A DNA stretch of 64,000 nucleotides from Bradyrhizobium sp. JYMT SZCCT0180. Lineage in GTDB: Bacteria > Pseudomonadota > Alphaproteobacteria > Rhizobiales > Xanthobacteraceae. A program made the translations under genes and the position numbers. The notes beneath the pieces are model-generated. The model had not been told where the DNA came from, searched no databases, and saw only the letters and a list, made by a program, of their open reading frames with translations. The stretch lies in assembly GCF_018130165.1 (NCBI RefSeq), contig NZ_JAFCLZ010000001.1, positions 281,001 through 345,000 of the forward strand, written 5' to 3'. Shown here in pieces: positions 42,971-51,842 of the stretch (position 1 is the first letter of the stretch; every line of letters starts with the position of its first letter).

Positions 42971-43047
42971 GTAGCCCGCATGAGCGGAAGCGATATGCGG
43001 GGAGCTGTAGAAAGATTCCCGGATATCGCTGCGCTCATCCGGGCTAC
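42971..43047. repeat. Intergenic palindromic repeat (GTAGCCCG / CGGGCTAC family)
   Basis: GTAGCCCGCATGAGCG at 42971 and CGCTCATCCGGGCTAC ending at 43047 are inverted ends, with GCGATATGCGG and CCGGATATCGC paired inside. It lies directly upstream of the acetyltransferase start. Confidence 0.75.
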
Positions 43048-43070
43048 GACGCTGTAGCTCGCTGGGGTTT

Positions 43071-43742
43071 TTACAGCACGCATCCGCAGCGCGCCGATCG
43101 GGCATAGGCCAAAAGCCGGGGATCGGCCCTGGAATGCGCCTCGCAAAAGCGGTCTATGATTTGGGTTACTTTCTCGCTGTAGTCTCGCTGCCAGTGTCCC
43201 AGCCCGTGTAGAGCGCTCTCCTGGCAAGCGATCGAGTTGAGATGAAGGATGCGCTCCATGGTACGCAGCGCGCAATCGTGGAGAGTTGGCAGGTCCGGAT
43301 CATCAGCAAGAGCCAAGCTCGGAAACGCATCCCACCACATATAGCAAACGCAGTTTAGCGTTCCGGCATCGGCTTCGCTTAGGTGAGATAAATTGGGAGC
43401 GCACCGTGGCTCGAACAGTTTCGTAAACAGTGCTGCGACAGACTCAACGCAGCGGACACGATTTTTGACCGGCACATCAGTTGAACAAAGCCATCTGTTA
43501 TCGCCGCTTGCGCTCGTATTCACGAGGTAGGTTAAGCCCTGTGCAATTTGGCTGTCAGCAAATCTCTGTAATGCCGGCTCGGGGTCTTCAAACAGTCGAG
43601 TGAGATAGGATACGGCTTCCGTAGGTGGCGGATCCCACCAATCATGGTCCGGATCGAAGTACCAGGGCGCTTGCTGAAAGCGAACTTCGCGACCAAATGC
43701 GTGTTCCAGCCAATCATCAAAAGTGAGTTTTTGCAGGCGCAT
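43071..43742 (-). CDS. Conserved-looking hypothetical protein
   Basis: Protein of 223 residues, predicted soluble. The N-terminus MRLQKLTFDDWLEHAFGREV is followed by WYFDPDHDWWDPPP, an acidic aromatic stretch; later LNCVCYMWWDAFP and ALHGLGHWQRDY, and a cysteine-containing tail ARCGCVL. Nine or so cysteines and many tryptophans stand out. The composition suggests an immunity-like or structural helical-repeat protein, but no family was recognised. The start is ATG 43742; GTG 43745 is adjacent. Confidence 0.75.
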   Translation of the reverse strand: MRLQKLTFDDWLEHAFGREVRFQQAPWYFDPDHDWWDPPPTEAVSYLTRLFEDPEPALQRFADSQIAQGLTYLVNTSASGDNRWLCSTDVPVKNRVRCVESVAALFTKLFEPRCAPNLSHLSEADAGTLNCVCYMWWDAFPSLALADDPDLPTLHDCALRTMERILHLNSIACQESALHGLGHWQRDYSEKVTQIIDRFCEAHSRADPRLLAYARSARCGCVL

Positions 43743-43820
43743 CACGGAAGCCGCGACCAGTATATCAAGAGGCGATAATCTTGTTGCCTCTCATCGTAGA
43801 AGCTCTGAAGTCAGATCAGG

Positions 43821-44123
43821 TCAATCGTTGCCTTCAGCCTTGACCGGCGGCTTCTGCGCGCCCTGAACGCTCTGGCTCAGCGACGCCAGCGCAGTCTTCA
43901 GCTCGTCAGAGATGGATGCGATGTCCCTGATGTCTTCGAAGGCCTGAGCGACGCGCTCACTCGCTGATTTCTCGAACGGTTCGAAGCCTTCTGAGATGCG
44001 CGTTCCTGCTCCAAGAGCTGTAAAAGCGGCCATAGGCCCGAGCAGGAGGATTGCGGTTCCGACGATACCGATCTTGCGGATGAGAGGGCTTGGCGGTGGC
44101 TGCACTAGGCGGTCGTTGGTCAT
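43821..44123 (-). CDS. Small membrane-anchored hypothetical protein
   Basis: Protein of 100 residues. One membrane segment (IGIVGTAILLLGPMAAFTALGAG, about residues 18-40) is preceded by a basic stretch, followed by an acidic helical part ending in a Lys/Pro tail. GGTGGAG lies about 5 bases before ATG 44123. The helical part (ASERVAQAFEDIRDIASISDELKTALASLSQSV) could form a coiled coil. Function unknown. Confidence 0.72.
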   Translation of the reverse strand: MTNDRLVQPPPSPLIRKIGIVGTAILLLGPMAAFTALGAGTRISEGFEPFEKSASERVAQAFEDIRDIASISDELKTALASLSQSVQGAQKPPVKAEGND

Positions 44124-44450
44124 GTCTCCACCTCACGGCGCATAGGCTCGCATCATGCCAATGGTCGCGACCAAACGGTAGATCGGACGCCTACCATTAG
44201 GAGGTACTCCCAGGCAGAGGCGCCTTCTTGTCCAACCATCAGAGCGCGCTCAGCACCATGCGCCGGCAACGCGCGAACTCCCACCCCCTGGTAACGCCAG
44301 TGACCAGAATGATTTCTTTACGGACGTCGAATAGATCAGACGTGACGACCCCGGAATAAGGCGAGCCCCTTGATACCTACGATTTTAGCGATCGCGAACC
44401 CGTTTCATTGACCAGACGGCGGCGCAGGAAACAGACCGCGATATCAACCC
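44124..44450. other. Intergenic region without supported genes
   Basis: The 327 bases separate a small membrane protein gene (minus) and the CvpA gene (plus) and should contain both promoters. No open frame or distinctive element stands out. Confidence 0.3.
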
Positions 44451-44963
44451 ATGAACAGTTTCGATGCCGTCGTCTATCTCGCTCTGTCGATTGCCGTGGT
44501 CACCGGCTTCAACTCCGGCCTGTTGCGCAGCGCGGTCACGATCCTCGCCTATCTGTTTGCGATGCCGATCGCGGTGGCGACTACCTCGTTGCTGGCTCCG
44601 CAACTCGGCGGCAAGCTCGGCTCGCCCCTGATGCAGAATGCGCTGCTGTTCTTCGGAATCTTCCTGATAGCAGGCATGGTGCTCGGAAAGGTGGGGCGCA
44701 TGGCGCTCGACGACACCGTCGGATCGGCCGGTATCGGCGATCGCCTCGGCGGCGCTGCGCTTGGCGCGGTGCGCGCCGGCCTGGTCGCGATCACGCTGGT
44801 GCTGGTTTTCGACCAGCTCGTCCCAAGCGATCGCCAGCCGGCATTCCTGACCGGCTCGCAATTGCGGCCGCTGCTTTCGACGGCCGGGCAAAAGGGCTTC
44901 AAGTCGCTGCCGCCTGACGTCACCGCCACCATCGACCGGCTGAAGCGAGAGCAGCGAATTTAG
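44451..44963 (+). CDS. CvpA family membrane protein
   Basis: Inner-membrane protein of 170 residues with four hydrophobic segments: VVYLALSIAVVTGFNSGLLR, VTILAYLFAMPIAVATTSLL, NALLFFGIFLIAGMVLG and LGAVRAGLVAITLVLVF. The N-terminal D-x-V-x6-S-x5-G-F-x-x-G-L-L pattern is typical of the CvpA/colicin V production family, linked to envelope integrity in other bacteria. An AGGAAACAG ribosome site region precedes ATG 44451. It stands alone before the metabolic gene run. Confidence 0.88.
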   Translation: MNSFDAVVYLALSIAVVTGFNSGLLRSAVTILAYLFAMPIAVATTSLLAPQLGGKLGSPLMQNALLFFGIFLIAGMVLGKVGRMALDDTVGSAGIGDRLGGAALGAVRAGLVAITLVLVFDQLVPSDRQPAFLTGSQLRPLLSTAGQKGFKSLPPDVTATIDRLKREQRI

Positions 44964-45085
44964 CAGGCAATGGCAGACTGATATGCATTTCGCGCAGCGA
45001 CGAGCCACTTATCATGGCCGTCGCGATTGGCTACACTGCTCCAATCGAAATCTAGAAAATCACCTGACATAACGGGAGTGAGACA

Positions 45086-45868
45086 GTGGATCTTGGGATC
45101 AAAGGCCGCCGCGCCATCGTATGTGCCTCCAGCAAGGGGTTGGGACGCGCCTGCGCGATGCAACTGGCCAATGAAGGCGTGCACGTCACCTTGACGGCGC
45201 GCGGCGCCGAGGCGCTGAAAAAGACCGCCGATGAAATCCGCAAGGCGCATCCCGGCGTCACCGTCACCGAGGTCGCCGGCGACATCACCACGCCGCAGGG
45301 GCGCGCGGACGTGCTCAAAGCCTGTCCCGATCCGGACATTTTGATCAACAACGCCGGCGGCCCGCCGCCCGGCGATTTCCGCAACTGGACCCGCGACGAC
45401 TGGATCAAGGCTGTCGACGCCAACATGCTGACCCCGATCGAACTGATCAAGGCCACCGTGGACGGCATGATGGCGCGCAAGTTCGGCCGCATCGTCAACA
45501 TCACCTCTGCCGCGGTGAAATCGCCGATCGACATATTGGGCCTTTCCAACGGCGCCCGCGCCGGCCTCACCGGCTTTGTTGCCGGCATCTCGCGCAAGAC
45601 CGTGATCAACAACGTCACCATCAACGGCCTGCTGCCGGGTCCGTTCGACACCGACCGGCTGCGCGGCACCGCCAAGGGCGAAGCCGAGAAGCGCAAGATC
45701 GACGTCGAGCAGGTGCTGGCAGAGCGCGCCAAGCTCAATCCCGCCGGGCGGTTCGGCACCCCCGAGGAATTCGGCGAGGCCTGCGCCTTCCTGTGCAGCG
45801 CCAAGGCCGGCTTCATCACCGGGCAGAACATCCTGCTCGACGGTGGTGCGTTCCCGGGCACGCTCTAG
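45086..45868 (+). CDS. Short-chain dehydrogenase/reductase (SDR)
   Basis: NAD(P)-dependent oxidoreductase of 260 residues. ASSKGLGRACAMQLANEG is the cofactor-binding T/A-G-x3-G-x-G region, NNAGGPPPG the N-N-A-G motif, and the active-site Ser lies in IVNITSAAVK. The usual Y-x3-K is replaced by LSNGARAGL, where Asn stands at the Tyr place; this form occurs in a known SDR subset. GTG 45086 has GGGAG before it. The gene is followed 25 bases later by a quinone oxidoreductase. Confidence 0.92.
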   Translation: MDLGIKGRRAIVCASSKGLGRACAMQLANEGVHVTLTARGAEALKKTADEIRKAHPGVTVTEVAGDITTPQGRADVLKACPDPDILINNAGGPPPGDFRNWTRDDWIKAVDANMLTPIELIKATVDGMMARKFGRIVNITSAAVKSPIDILGLSNGARAGLTGFVAGISRKTVINNVTINGLLPGPFDTDRLRGTAKGEAEKRKIDVEQVLAERAKLNPAGRFGTPEEFGEACAFLCSAKAGFITGQNILLDGGAFPGTL

Positions 45869-45893
45869 TGTCGCCTTCGCAAAGGGGCGCTGG

Positions 45894-46883
45894 ATGAAAG
45901 CGGTCTGGTACGAGGGGACGGGCCCCGCGCCCGAGGTGCTGACCTATGGCGAGATGCCGACGCCTGACGCCGGCCCGGGCGAAGTCCGGGTGCGGCTGAA
46001 GGCGTCCGGCGTCAATCCCGCCGATGTCGGTCGCCGCGGCGGCAGCTATCGCGCGATGGAGTATCCGCGCGTGATCCCCAACAGCGACGGCGCCGGGATC
46101 GTCGATCAAATCGGCGAAGACGTCACGCAATTGAGGGTCGGCCAGCGCGTCTGGCTGTTCAACGGCCAGCGCAACGGCCGCGCCTTCGGCACCGCGGCGG
46201 AGTACATCGCGCTCGCCGAGCATCTGGTGACGCCGCTACCGGACAGTCTTTCCTACGCCGCCGGCGCCACGCTCGGAATTCCCGGCATGACGGCGTGGTG
46301 CTGCCTGTTCTGCGATGGTCCGATTACGGGAAAAACCGTGCTGGTCACCGGCGGCGCCGGCGCCGTCGGCCACTACGCCGTGCAATTCGCAAAATGGGGC
46401 GGCGCAAAAGTGATCGCGACCGTCAGTTCGGAAACGAAGGCCGAACAGGCGCGGCTTGCCGGCGCCGACCTCGTCATCAACTACCGCAATGATGACGTCA
46501 TCGCCAAAGTGCTGGCCTTCACCGGCGGGCGCGGCGTCGACCGCGTGGTCGACGTCGATTTTGGCGGCAACATCGCCATCACGCTGAAATTGATGGCAAT
46601 GAATTCGACCATCGCGGTCTACGCCACCAACGGCAATCGCACGCCGCTGGTCCCGATGCGTGATTTTATGGAGAAGTGCATCGCACTCCGCGCGCTGGTG
46701 CTGTTCGCACTGCCGCCGCCGCTGCTGGCCGCAGCCCAGGCCGACATCACAAAATGGCTCACGGCGGGCAAGCGCATTCACAACGTGGCCGGGGAGTTTG
46801 CGCTCGCGGATACCGCGCAGGCGCATCTCGCGGTGGAAAAGGGCGACAAGCTCGGCACCGTCATTGTCGATTGCGCGCGGTAG
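45894..46883 (+). CDS. NADPH:quinone reductase-like protein (MDR superfamily, zinc-free type)
   Basis: Protein of 329 residues of the medium-chain dehydrogenase/reductase family. The N-terminal GroES-like part has KASGVNPADVGRRGG and VIPNSDGAGIVDQIGEDV; the Rossmann part has VLVTGGAGAVGHYAVQFAKWGGAKVIAT. The zinc ligands of alcohol dehydrogenases are missing, as in quinone oxidoreductases. ATG 45894 is chosen over 45843, which overlaps the SDR gene. It probably reduces quinones or enones with NADPH. A palindromic repeat block follows. Confidence 0.92.
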   Translation: MKAVWYEGTGPAPEVLTYGEMPTPDAGPGEVRVRLKASGVNPADVGRRGGSYRAMEYPRVIPNSDGAGIVDQIGEDVTQLRVGQRVWLFNGQRNGRAFGTAAEYIALAEHLVTPLPDSLSYAAGATLGIPGMTAWCCLFCDGPITGKTVLVTGGAGAVGHYAVQFAKWGGAKVIATVSSETKAEQARLAGADLVINYRNDDVIAKVLAFTGGRGVDRVVDVDFGGNIAITLKLMAMNSTIAVYATNGNRTPLVPMRDFMEKCIALRALVLFALPPPLLAAAQADITKWLTAGKRIHNVAGEFALADTAQAHLAVEKGDKLGTVIVDCAR

Positions 46884-46888
46884 CTGAC

Positions 46889-47045
46889 TCCCTCGCCCCG
46901 CTCTTCGCGGGGTCGAGACGAGCGAAGCTCGCTCTTAGAGGGTTGGGGTGAGGGGCTCTCTCCACGAACACCTGTGCAAGTTGTTGGACCTGTACCCCCT
47001 CACCCGGCGCTACGCGCCGACCTCTCCCCGCAAGCAGGGCGAGGT
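46889..47045. repeat. Intergenic palindromic repeat (TGAGGGG / CCCCTCA family)
   Basis: CTCCCTCGCCCCGCTCTTCGCG...GGGGTGAGGGG on the left and CCCCTCACCCGG...CTCTCCCCGC...GGGCGAGG on the right are inverted copies around a centre near 46970. It is a composite with short inner hairpins such as CGAGCGAAGCTCG. Known in style from Bradyrhizobium spacers. Confidence 0.65.
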
Positions 47046-47078
47046 AAGCAAGAAACGAAACCAAGGAGGAAGCGCCGG

Positions 47079-47927
47079 ATGCACTGGACGATAGGCAAGG
47101 TCAAAATCACCAAGGTCGTCGAGCTCGAGACCGTCGGCAGCACCCGATTCATCCTGCCGCTCGCGACCAACGAAGAGATCCAGAAGCTGCCCTGGCTGAT
47201 CCCGCATTTCGCCAACGAAGAGGGCCGCCTCAAAATGTCGATCCACTCGCTGCTGGTGGAGACGCCGTCGCGGCGGATCATCGTCGACACCGGATTGGGA
47301 AACGACAAGCAGGGCCGCAACGTACCGACCTGGAACAACCGCCAGGACCCGTTCCTCGACACATTGACCGCGGCGGGCTTTGCGCCTGACAGCATCGACA
47401 CGGTGCTGTGCACCCACCTGCATGTCGACCATGTCGGCTGGAACACCAGGCTGGTCGGCGGCCAGTGGGTGCCGACCTTTGCCAATGCCCGCTACGTGTT
47501 CGGCAAGGCCGAGTTCGAACACTGGCGCGACCACAGCGACGAGCCGGCACATCTGGCCGTGTTCAATGATTCCGTCAAACCGATCGCGGATGCCGGCAAG
47601 GCCGACCTCGTGGCCAGCGACGCCAGGCTTTCGGACGAGATCACCCTGATTCCGACGCCCGGCCACAGCCCCGGCCATATGAGCATCCACATCAAGTCGG
47701 ACGGCCAGGAGGGGCTGCTCACCGGCGACGTCGCCCATCACCCCTGCCAGATGGCCCATCTCGACTGGTCGTCGACGGCGGATTTCGACCAAAAGCAGTC
47801 GGCGGAGACGCGGCGCGAGCTGTTCGGGCGCTTTGCCGACACGCCGACGCTGGTGATCGGCGGGCATTTCAATGCCGGCCACATCAGGCGCGAGGGGGCA
47901 ACGTTCAAGTTCATCGCGCTGGGGTAG
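47079..47927 (+). CDS. MBL fold metallo-hydrolase (first of two paralogues)
   Basis: Metallo-beta-lactamase-fold hydrolase of 282 residues. CTHLHVDHVGW is the metal motif H-x-H-x-D-H, TPGHSPGH gives the next His, TGDVAHH the bridging Asp and VIGGHFNAGH the last. This places it in the group that includes AHL lactonases and quorum-quenching-like enzymes, but substrate is unknown. AAGGAGG lies about 10 bases before ATG 47079. The protein at 50973-51842 is a close relative sharing VGWNTRL, WVPTF and FGKAEF. Confidence 0.92.
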   Translation: MHWTIGKVKITKVVELETVGSTRFILPLATNEEIQKLPWLIPHFANEEGRLKMSIHSLLVETPSRRIIVDTGLGNDKQGRNVPTWNNRQDPFLDTLTAAGFAPDSIDTVLCTHLHVDHVGWNTRLVGGQWVPTFANARYVFGKAEFEHWRDHSDEPAHLAVFNDSVKPIADAGKADLVASDARLSDEITLIPTPGHSPGHMSIHIKSDGQEGLLTGDVAHHPCQMAHLDWSSTADFDQKQSAETRRELFGRFADTPTLVIGGHFNAGHIRREGATFKFIALG

Positions 47928-47935
47928 CCCTGGAT

Positions 47936-48060
47936 CGTAGGGTGGGCAAAGGCGCACTCGCGCCGTGCCCACCATCTGCACGGGTGCGTTGGATGGTGGG
48001 CACGCGGAGCCTGTCATCGGGCGCGCATTCGCGCGACCCGGTGGCTTTGCCCACCCTACG
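47936..48060. repeat. Intergenic palindromic repeat (CGTAGGGTGGGCAAAG family)
   Basis: CGTAGGGTGGGCAAAG at 47936 and CTTTGCCCACCCTACG ending at 48060 are perfect 16-base inverted ends. GTGCCCACCATC and GATGGTGGGCAC form an inner pair. The arms flank a GC-rich middle. Confidence 0.88.
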
Positions 48061-48172
48061 GATGCCCTACGAATCAAGAGACCTGCAATGCGGGGCGCTT
48101 CCGTGGTTGAATTTCCCCGCCCGCTGTTCCATGAAGCATTCCAAGTAAATAAACCCCTGAGGGAGCAGTACA

Positions 48173-49015
48173 ATGAAGCTTGTTCGTTACGGCGCGCTTG
48201 GCCAGGAAAAGCCCGGCCTGATCGATAAATCCGGCCAGCTGCGCGATCTTTCCGCGCATGTGAAAGACCTCAACGGCGAGGCCTATGCGCCCGCTTCGCT
48301 GGCCAAGCTTGCAGCATTGGACCCCTCAAAACTTCCCGCCGTCGACGGCAAGCCGCGCTTTGGCGCGCCGGTCACCGGCATCTCGAAATTCGTCGCGATC
48401 GGCCTCAACTACGTCGATCACGCCAAGGAAACCGGCAATCCGATTCCGCCCGAGCCGATCTTCTTTTTGAAGGCCAACACCTCGCTGAGCGGCCCGAACG
48501 ATGCGATCGAAAAGCCGCGCGAGTCCAAGAAGCTCGACTGGGAAGTCGAGATCGCCGCCATCATCGGCACCCGTGCCAAATATGTCAGCGAGGCCGACGC
48601 GCTCAACCACGTCGCCGGCTACTGCGTTTGCAACGACGTCTCCGAGCGCTACTTCCAGCAGGAACGCGGCGGCCAATGGACCAAGGGCAAGTCGCACGAC
48701 ACGTTCGGCCCGGTCGGCCCGTGGCTGGTGACCAAGGATGAAATCGCCGACGTGCAGAAGCTGTCGATGTGGCTCGACGTCAACGGCAAGCGCTGCCAGA
48801 CCGGCTCGACCTCGACCATGATCTTCACCATGGCGAAGTGCATCGCCTACGTCTCGACCTTCCTCACGCTGCTGCCCGGCGACATCATCACGACCGGCAC
48901 ACCGCCCGGCGTCGGCGCCGGCATGAAGCCGCCGCAATTCCTCAACGTCGGCGACGTCGTCACCCTCGGTATCGAAGGGCTCGGCGAACAGCGGCAGCAA
49001 ATCATCGAGGCGTGA
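48173..49015 (+). CDS. Fumarylacetoacetate hydrolase (FAH) family protein
   Basis: Protein of 280 residues with the FAH C-terminal fold. KFVAIGLNYVDHAKETG and EPIFFLKANTSLSGPNDAIEKP come first, then the metal-binding acidic residues in LDWEVEIAAIIG (E-x-E) and CNDVSERYFQ (Asp), and TGTPPGVGAGMKPP near the end. Family members hydrolyse or decarboxylate acyl-pyruvates and 2-oxo-dienoates in aromatic degradation. Together with the GST, SDR and MBL genes this suggests an aromatic or lignin-like catabolic set, but that is inference. GGGAG lies before ATG 48173. Confidence 0.93.
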   Translation: MKLVRYGALGQEKPGLIDKSGQLRDLSAHVKDLNGEAYAPASLAKLAALDPSKLPAVDGKPRFGAPVTGISKFVAIGLNYVDHAKETGNPIPPEPIFFLKANTSLSGPNDAIEKPRESKKLDWEVEIAAIIGTRAKYVSEADALNHVAGYCVCNDVSERYFQQERGGQWTKGKSHDTFGPVGPWLVTKDEIADVQKLSMWLDVNGKRCQTGSTSTMIFTMAKCIAYVSTFLTLLPGDIITTGTPPGVGAGMKPPQFLNVGDVVTLGIEGLGEQRQQIIEA

Positions 49016-49038
49016 GGGGACTCGTGCTTGCTCAGTAG

Positions 49039-49128
49039 TCGTCATGCCCGGCCTTGTGCCGGGCATCCACGTCTTGACGGTGATCGGCAACAAAGACGTG
49101 GATGGCCGGGACAAGCCCGGCCATGACG
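49039..49128. repeat. Intergenic palindromic repeat (GTCATGCCCGGCC family, copy 1)
   Basis: The arm of about 35 bases beginning GTCATGCCCGGCCTTGTGCC and the arm ending GGGACAAGCCCGGCCATGAC are imperfect inverted copies. The same two arms, base for base, bound a different centre at 60744-60831, and the left arm occurs inverted at 52749-52783. Confidence 0.9.
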
Positions 49129-49157
49129 GAGAAAAGAACTGGTCAGGGAATAACAAC

Positions 49158-49772
49158 ATGAAACTCAGCTTCTCTCCCGCCTCGCCATTCGCCCGCAAGG
49201 TTCGCATCGCCGCGATCGAGACCGGGCTGATCGACAAGATCGAATTCATTTCGGCGACGGTGGCGCCCGGCACGGCCAACGAGGAATATTCGAAGATCAC
49301 GCCGCTGAAGAAGCTGCCGGTGCTGATCCTCGATAACGGCGACGTCATCCTGGATTCCTACGTCATCGTCGAATATCTCGACGAGCTTGCCGGCGGCAAC
49401 AAACTGATCCCGGCCTCCGGCCCGACGCGTTGGCAGGTCAAGACCGATCATGCGCTGCTGCAGGGCATGCTCGATGCCATGCTGCTGTGCCGTTACGAAA
49501 AGATGGTGCGGCCGCAGGGGCTGCAATGGCAGGCCTGGTCCGACGACCACTGGAACCGGGCGTGGACCGGCATGGCGCGGTTCGAGAACAAGCCTGACGT
49601 ACTTTCGCGGCCGTTCGACATCGTGCAGATCGGCCTCGTCTGCGTGCTCGGCTATGCCGATTTCCGCTTCGCCGACTGCGGCTGGCGCAAGGCGTTCCCG
49701 AAGCTCGATGCGTTCCATCAGCGCATGCTGGAGCGGCCGTCGGTGAAAATCTCGGTACCGCCGCCGGCGTAA
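49158..49772 (+). CDS. Glutathione S-transferase family protein
   Basis: Protein of 204 residues. The N-terminal thioredoxin-like domain has FSPASPFARKVRIAAIE (glutathione-site Ser in SPF), KKLPVLILDNGDVILDSYVIVEYLDEL with the cis-Pro and the E-S/D-S motif region, followed by an all-helical C-terminal domain. ATG 49158 follows CAGGGAATAA; the frame upstream lies in a palindromic repeat. It may conjugate or isomerise an intermediate of the neighbouring FAH and MBL enzymes. Confidence 0.92.
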   Translation: MKLSFSPASPFARKVRIAAIETGLIDKIEFISATVAPGTANEEYSKITPLKKLPVLILDNGDVILDSYVIVEYLDELAGGNKLIPASGPTRWQVKTDHALLQGMLDAMLLCRYEKMVRPQGLQWQAWSDDHWNRAWTGMARFENKPDVLSRPFDIVQIGLVCVLGYADFRFADCGWRKAFPKLDAFHQRMLERPSVKISVPPPA

Positions 49773-49788
49773 TAAGGGAGACGGCAGG

Positions 49789-50976
49789 ATGCGTGAGGGC
49801 GGCAGGAGATTGCGGCGCCTCGGCATTGCTGCCGTGCTCCTGCTGTCGGCGTCCGTGGCTGCGCGGGGACAGACCGGCATGACTTGCGGAACCCCTACGG
49901 CCCTCGACGATGGATGGGCCATCGCCTCCCCCGAAAGCGTCGGCCTCGATGCCGCGCGGCTCTGCACCATCGCGGCGCGCCTGAAGGAAACGCAGGCCAA
50001 CGTCCACGCCGTGGTCGTCGTCCGCCACGGCAAGCTGGTGTTCGAACAATATTTCGCCGGCTATGACGAGCCCTGGGGCCAGGGCGGCGGCCAGCACGCG
50101 TTCGACGCCACGACGAAGCACGACATGCGCTCGGTATCGAAGAGCGTGATCTCGCTTTTGGTCGGCATCGCGATCGACCGCAAGCTGATTGCGAGCGCGG
50201 ACGAGCCCGTCGTCAAATTCTATCCGGAATATTCTGACCTGAAATCGCCGGGCTGGGACCAGGTCACGCTCCGCCATCTCCTGACGATGTCATCCGGCAT
50301 GCAGTGGGACGAGAACCGCCCCTGGAACGATCCGAAGAACGACGAGCCGCATCTCGGCAGCGAGGCCGACCCGATCCGCTACATCCTGTCGAAGCCGATC
50401 GCAAAGCCGCCGGACGCGGTGTGGACCTATAATGGCGGCGGGACGGATTTGCTCGGCAACATCCTCGAACGCGTTTCCGGCAAGCCGCTGGAAGCGTTCG
50501 CGCGCGAGGTTCTGTTTGCGCCATTGGGAATCACCGACGTGGAATGGATGACCTATGCGAAGAACGGCAAGATCGCCTCCGCCGTCGGTCTTCGCATGCG
50601 ACCGCGCGATGCCGCCAAGCTCGGCCAGCTCGTACTCAATCGCGGCATGTGGGGCGGGAAGCCGATCGTCTCGCCGGAATGGATCGCGCAATCGGTGCGG
50701 CCGCGCTTTCAGGCGATCGGCTATTTCGGCGGACTGTTTTTCTACGGCCAGCAATGGTGGATGGGCCGCTCGATCGCGCAGGAAAAGGAAGTGAAGTGGA
50801 TTGCCGCGATGGGCCTCGGCGGCCAGCGGATATTCATCGTGCCCGACCGCGATCTTGTGGTGATGACGACATCAGGGCTTTACTGGCATCCGGGCCAAGG
50901 CAACGGCGCGCTCGACATGATGGCGAACTACATCCTTCCCGCCGTTCGCGACAGCAAGAACAAGGAAAAGCCATGA
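49789..50976 (+). CDS. Serine hydrolase (beta-lactamase/esterase family), exported
   Basis: Protein of 395 residues with a signal peptide (LGIAAVLLLSASVAARG). The S-x-x-K motif is SVSKSVISL (about residue 118), YNGGGTDLLG gives the Y-x-N-type element and GLGGQRIFIVP the late motif of penicillin-binding-like esterases. Probably a periplasmic esterase or D-amino-acid-peptide hydrolase; true beta-lactamase activity is unlikely from the context. Its stop overlaps the start of the next gene in ATGA, so both are translated together. Confidence 0.9.
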   Translation: MREGGRRLRRLGIAAVLLLSASVAARGQTGMTCGTPTALDDGWAIASPESVGLDAARLCTIAARLKETQANVHAVVVVRHGKLVFEQYFAGYDEPWGQGGGQHAFDATTKHDMRSVSKSVISLLVGIAIDRKLIASADEPVVKFYPEYSDLKSPGWDQVTLRHLLTMSSGMQWDENRPWNDPKNDEPHLGSEADPIRYILSKPIAKPPDAVWTYNGGGTDLLGNILERVSGKPLEAFAREVLFAPLGITDVEWMTYAKNGKIASAVGLRMRPRDAAKLGQLVLNRGMWGGKPIVSPEWIAQSVRPRFQAIGYFGGLFFYGQQWWMGRSIAQEKEVKWIAAMGLGGQRIFIVPDRDLVVMTTSGLYWHPGQGNGALDMMANYILPAVRDSKNKEKP

Positions 50977-51842
50977 GCCTGAAATTCACCGTCGGCGATC
51001 TCACCATCCACCGCATCATCGAGCAGGAAACCACCTTCGTGCCGGCGCTGGAGATGCTCCCCAGTCTGACGCCGGAACTGCTGGCGGAAAACCGCGGATG
51101 GATGCAGAAGGCCGGCGCACTCGACGCCGAAGACGTGCTGATCCTGTGTTTCCAGTCCTACATCGTGAAGACGCCGCACCACACCATCCTGATCGACAGC
51201 TGCATCGGCAACGACAAGCCGCGGCCGCTGCGCCCGAAATGGAACATGAAGACTGACGACACTTATATCAGAGGGCTTGCCGCGGCGGGTTTTGCGGTCG
51301 GCGATATCGATTACGTGATGTGCACGCATCTGCATGTCGATCATGTCGGCTGGAACACGCGGCTGGAAAACGGCCGCTGGGTGCCGACTTTCCCGAAAGC
51401 GCGTCATATTTTCGGCAAGGCCGAATTTGACTACTGGACCGAGACAAATTCAAAAACACCCGTGCCGCCGTTCGGCGACAGCGTGTTGCCGGTCGTCGAA
51501 GCCGGACAAGCCGAGATCGTGCGCGACGATTTTGCGATCGGCGACCATGCGCGCCTGCTGCCGACACCGGGCCATACTCCCGGCCATCTCGCCTTTACTT
51601 TCGGCCGCGGCAAGGACGAAGCGGTGTTCTCGGGCGATCTGATGCATTCGCCGCTGCAGACGCGCTATCCGGAAATGTCGGTCAAGTTCGACGTCGACCA
51701 GGCGCAGGCGGGCGTCACGCGACGCAGCTTCCTCGAACGCTATTGCGACACCGACACGCTGTGCTGCACCGCGCATTTCCCCTCGCCGTCGGTCGGAAAA
51801 ATCCGCCGCGCTGGCAACGGGTTTACCTGCGAGGCGATATGA
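50973..51842 (+). CDS. MBL fold metallo-hydrolase (second of two paralogues)
   Basis: Protein of 289 residues with CTHLHVDHVGWNTRL (H-x-H-x-D-H), TPGHTPGHLAF, FSGDLMHSP and CCTAHFPSPS for the remaining metal ligands. It shares long stretches with the protein at 47079-47927 and is therefore a duplicated or related enzyme. ATG 50973 overlaps the serine hydrolase stop, and its own stop overlaps the enoyl-CoA hydratase start, making a three-gene coupled unit. The substrate is unknown; a lactone or acyl ester fits the fold and neighbours. Confidence 0.92.
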   Translation: MSLKFTVGDLTIHRIIEQETTFVPALEMLPSLTPELLAENRGWMQKAGALDAEDVLILCFQSYIVKTPHHTILIDSCIGNDKPRPLRPKWNMKTDDTYIRGLAAAGFAVGDIDYVMCTHLHVDHVGWNTRLENGRWVPTFPKARHIFGKAEFDYWTETNSKTPVPPFGDSVLPVVEAGQAEIVRDDFAIGDHARLLPTPGHTPGHLAFTFGRGKDEAVFSGDLMHSPLQTRYPEMSVKFDVDQAQAGVTRRSFLERYCDTDTLCCTAHFPSPSVGKIRRAGNGFTCEAI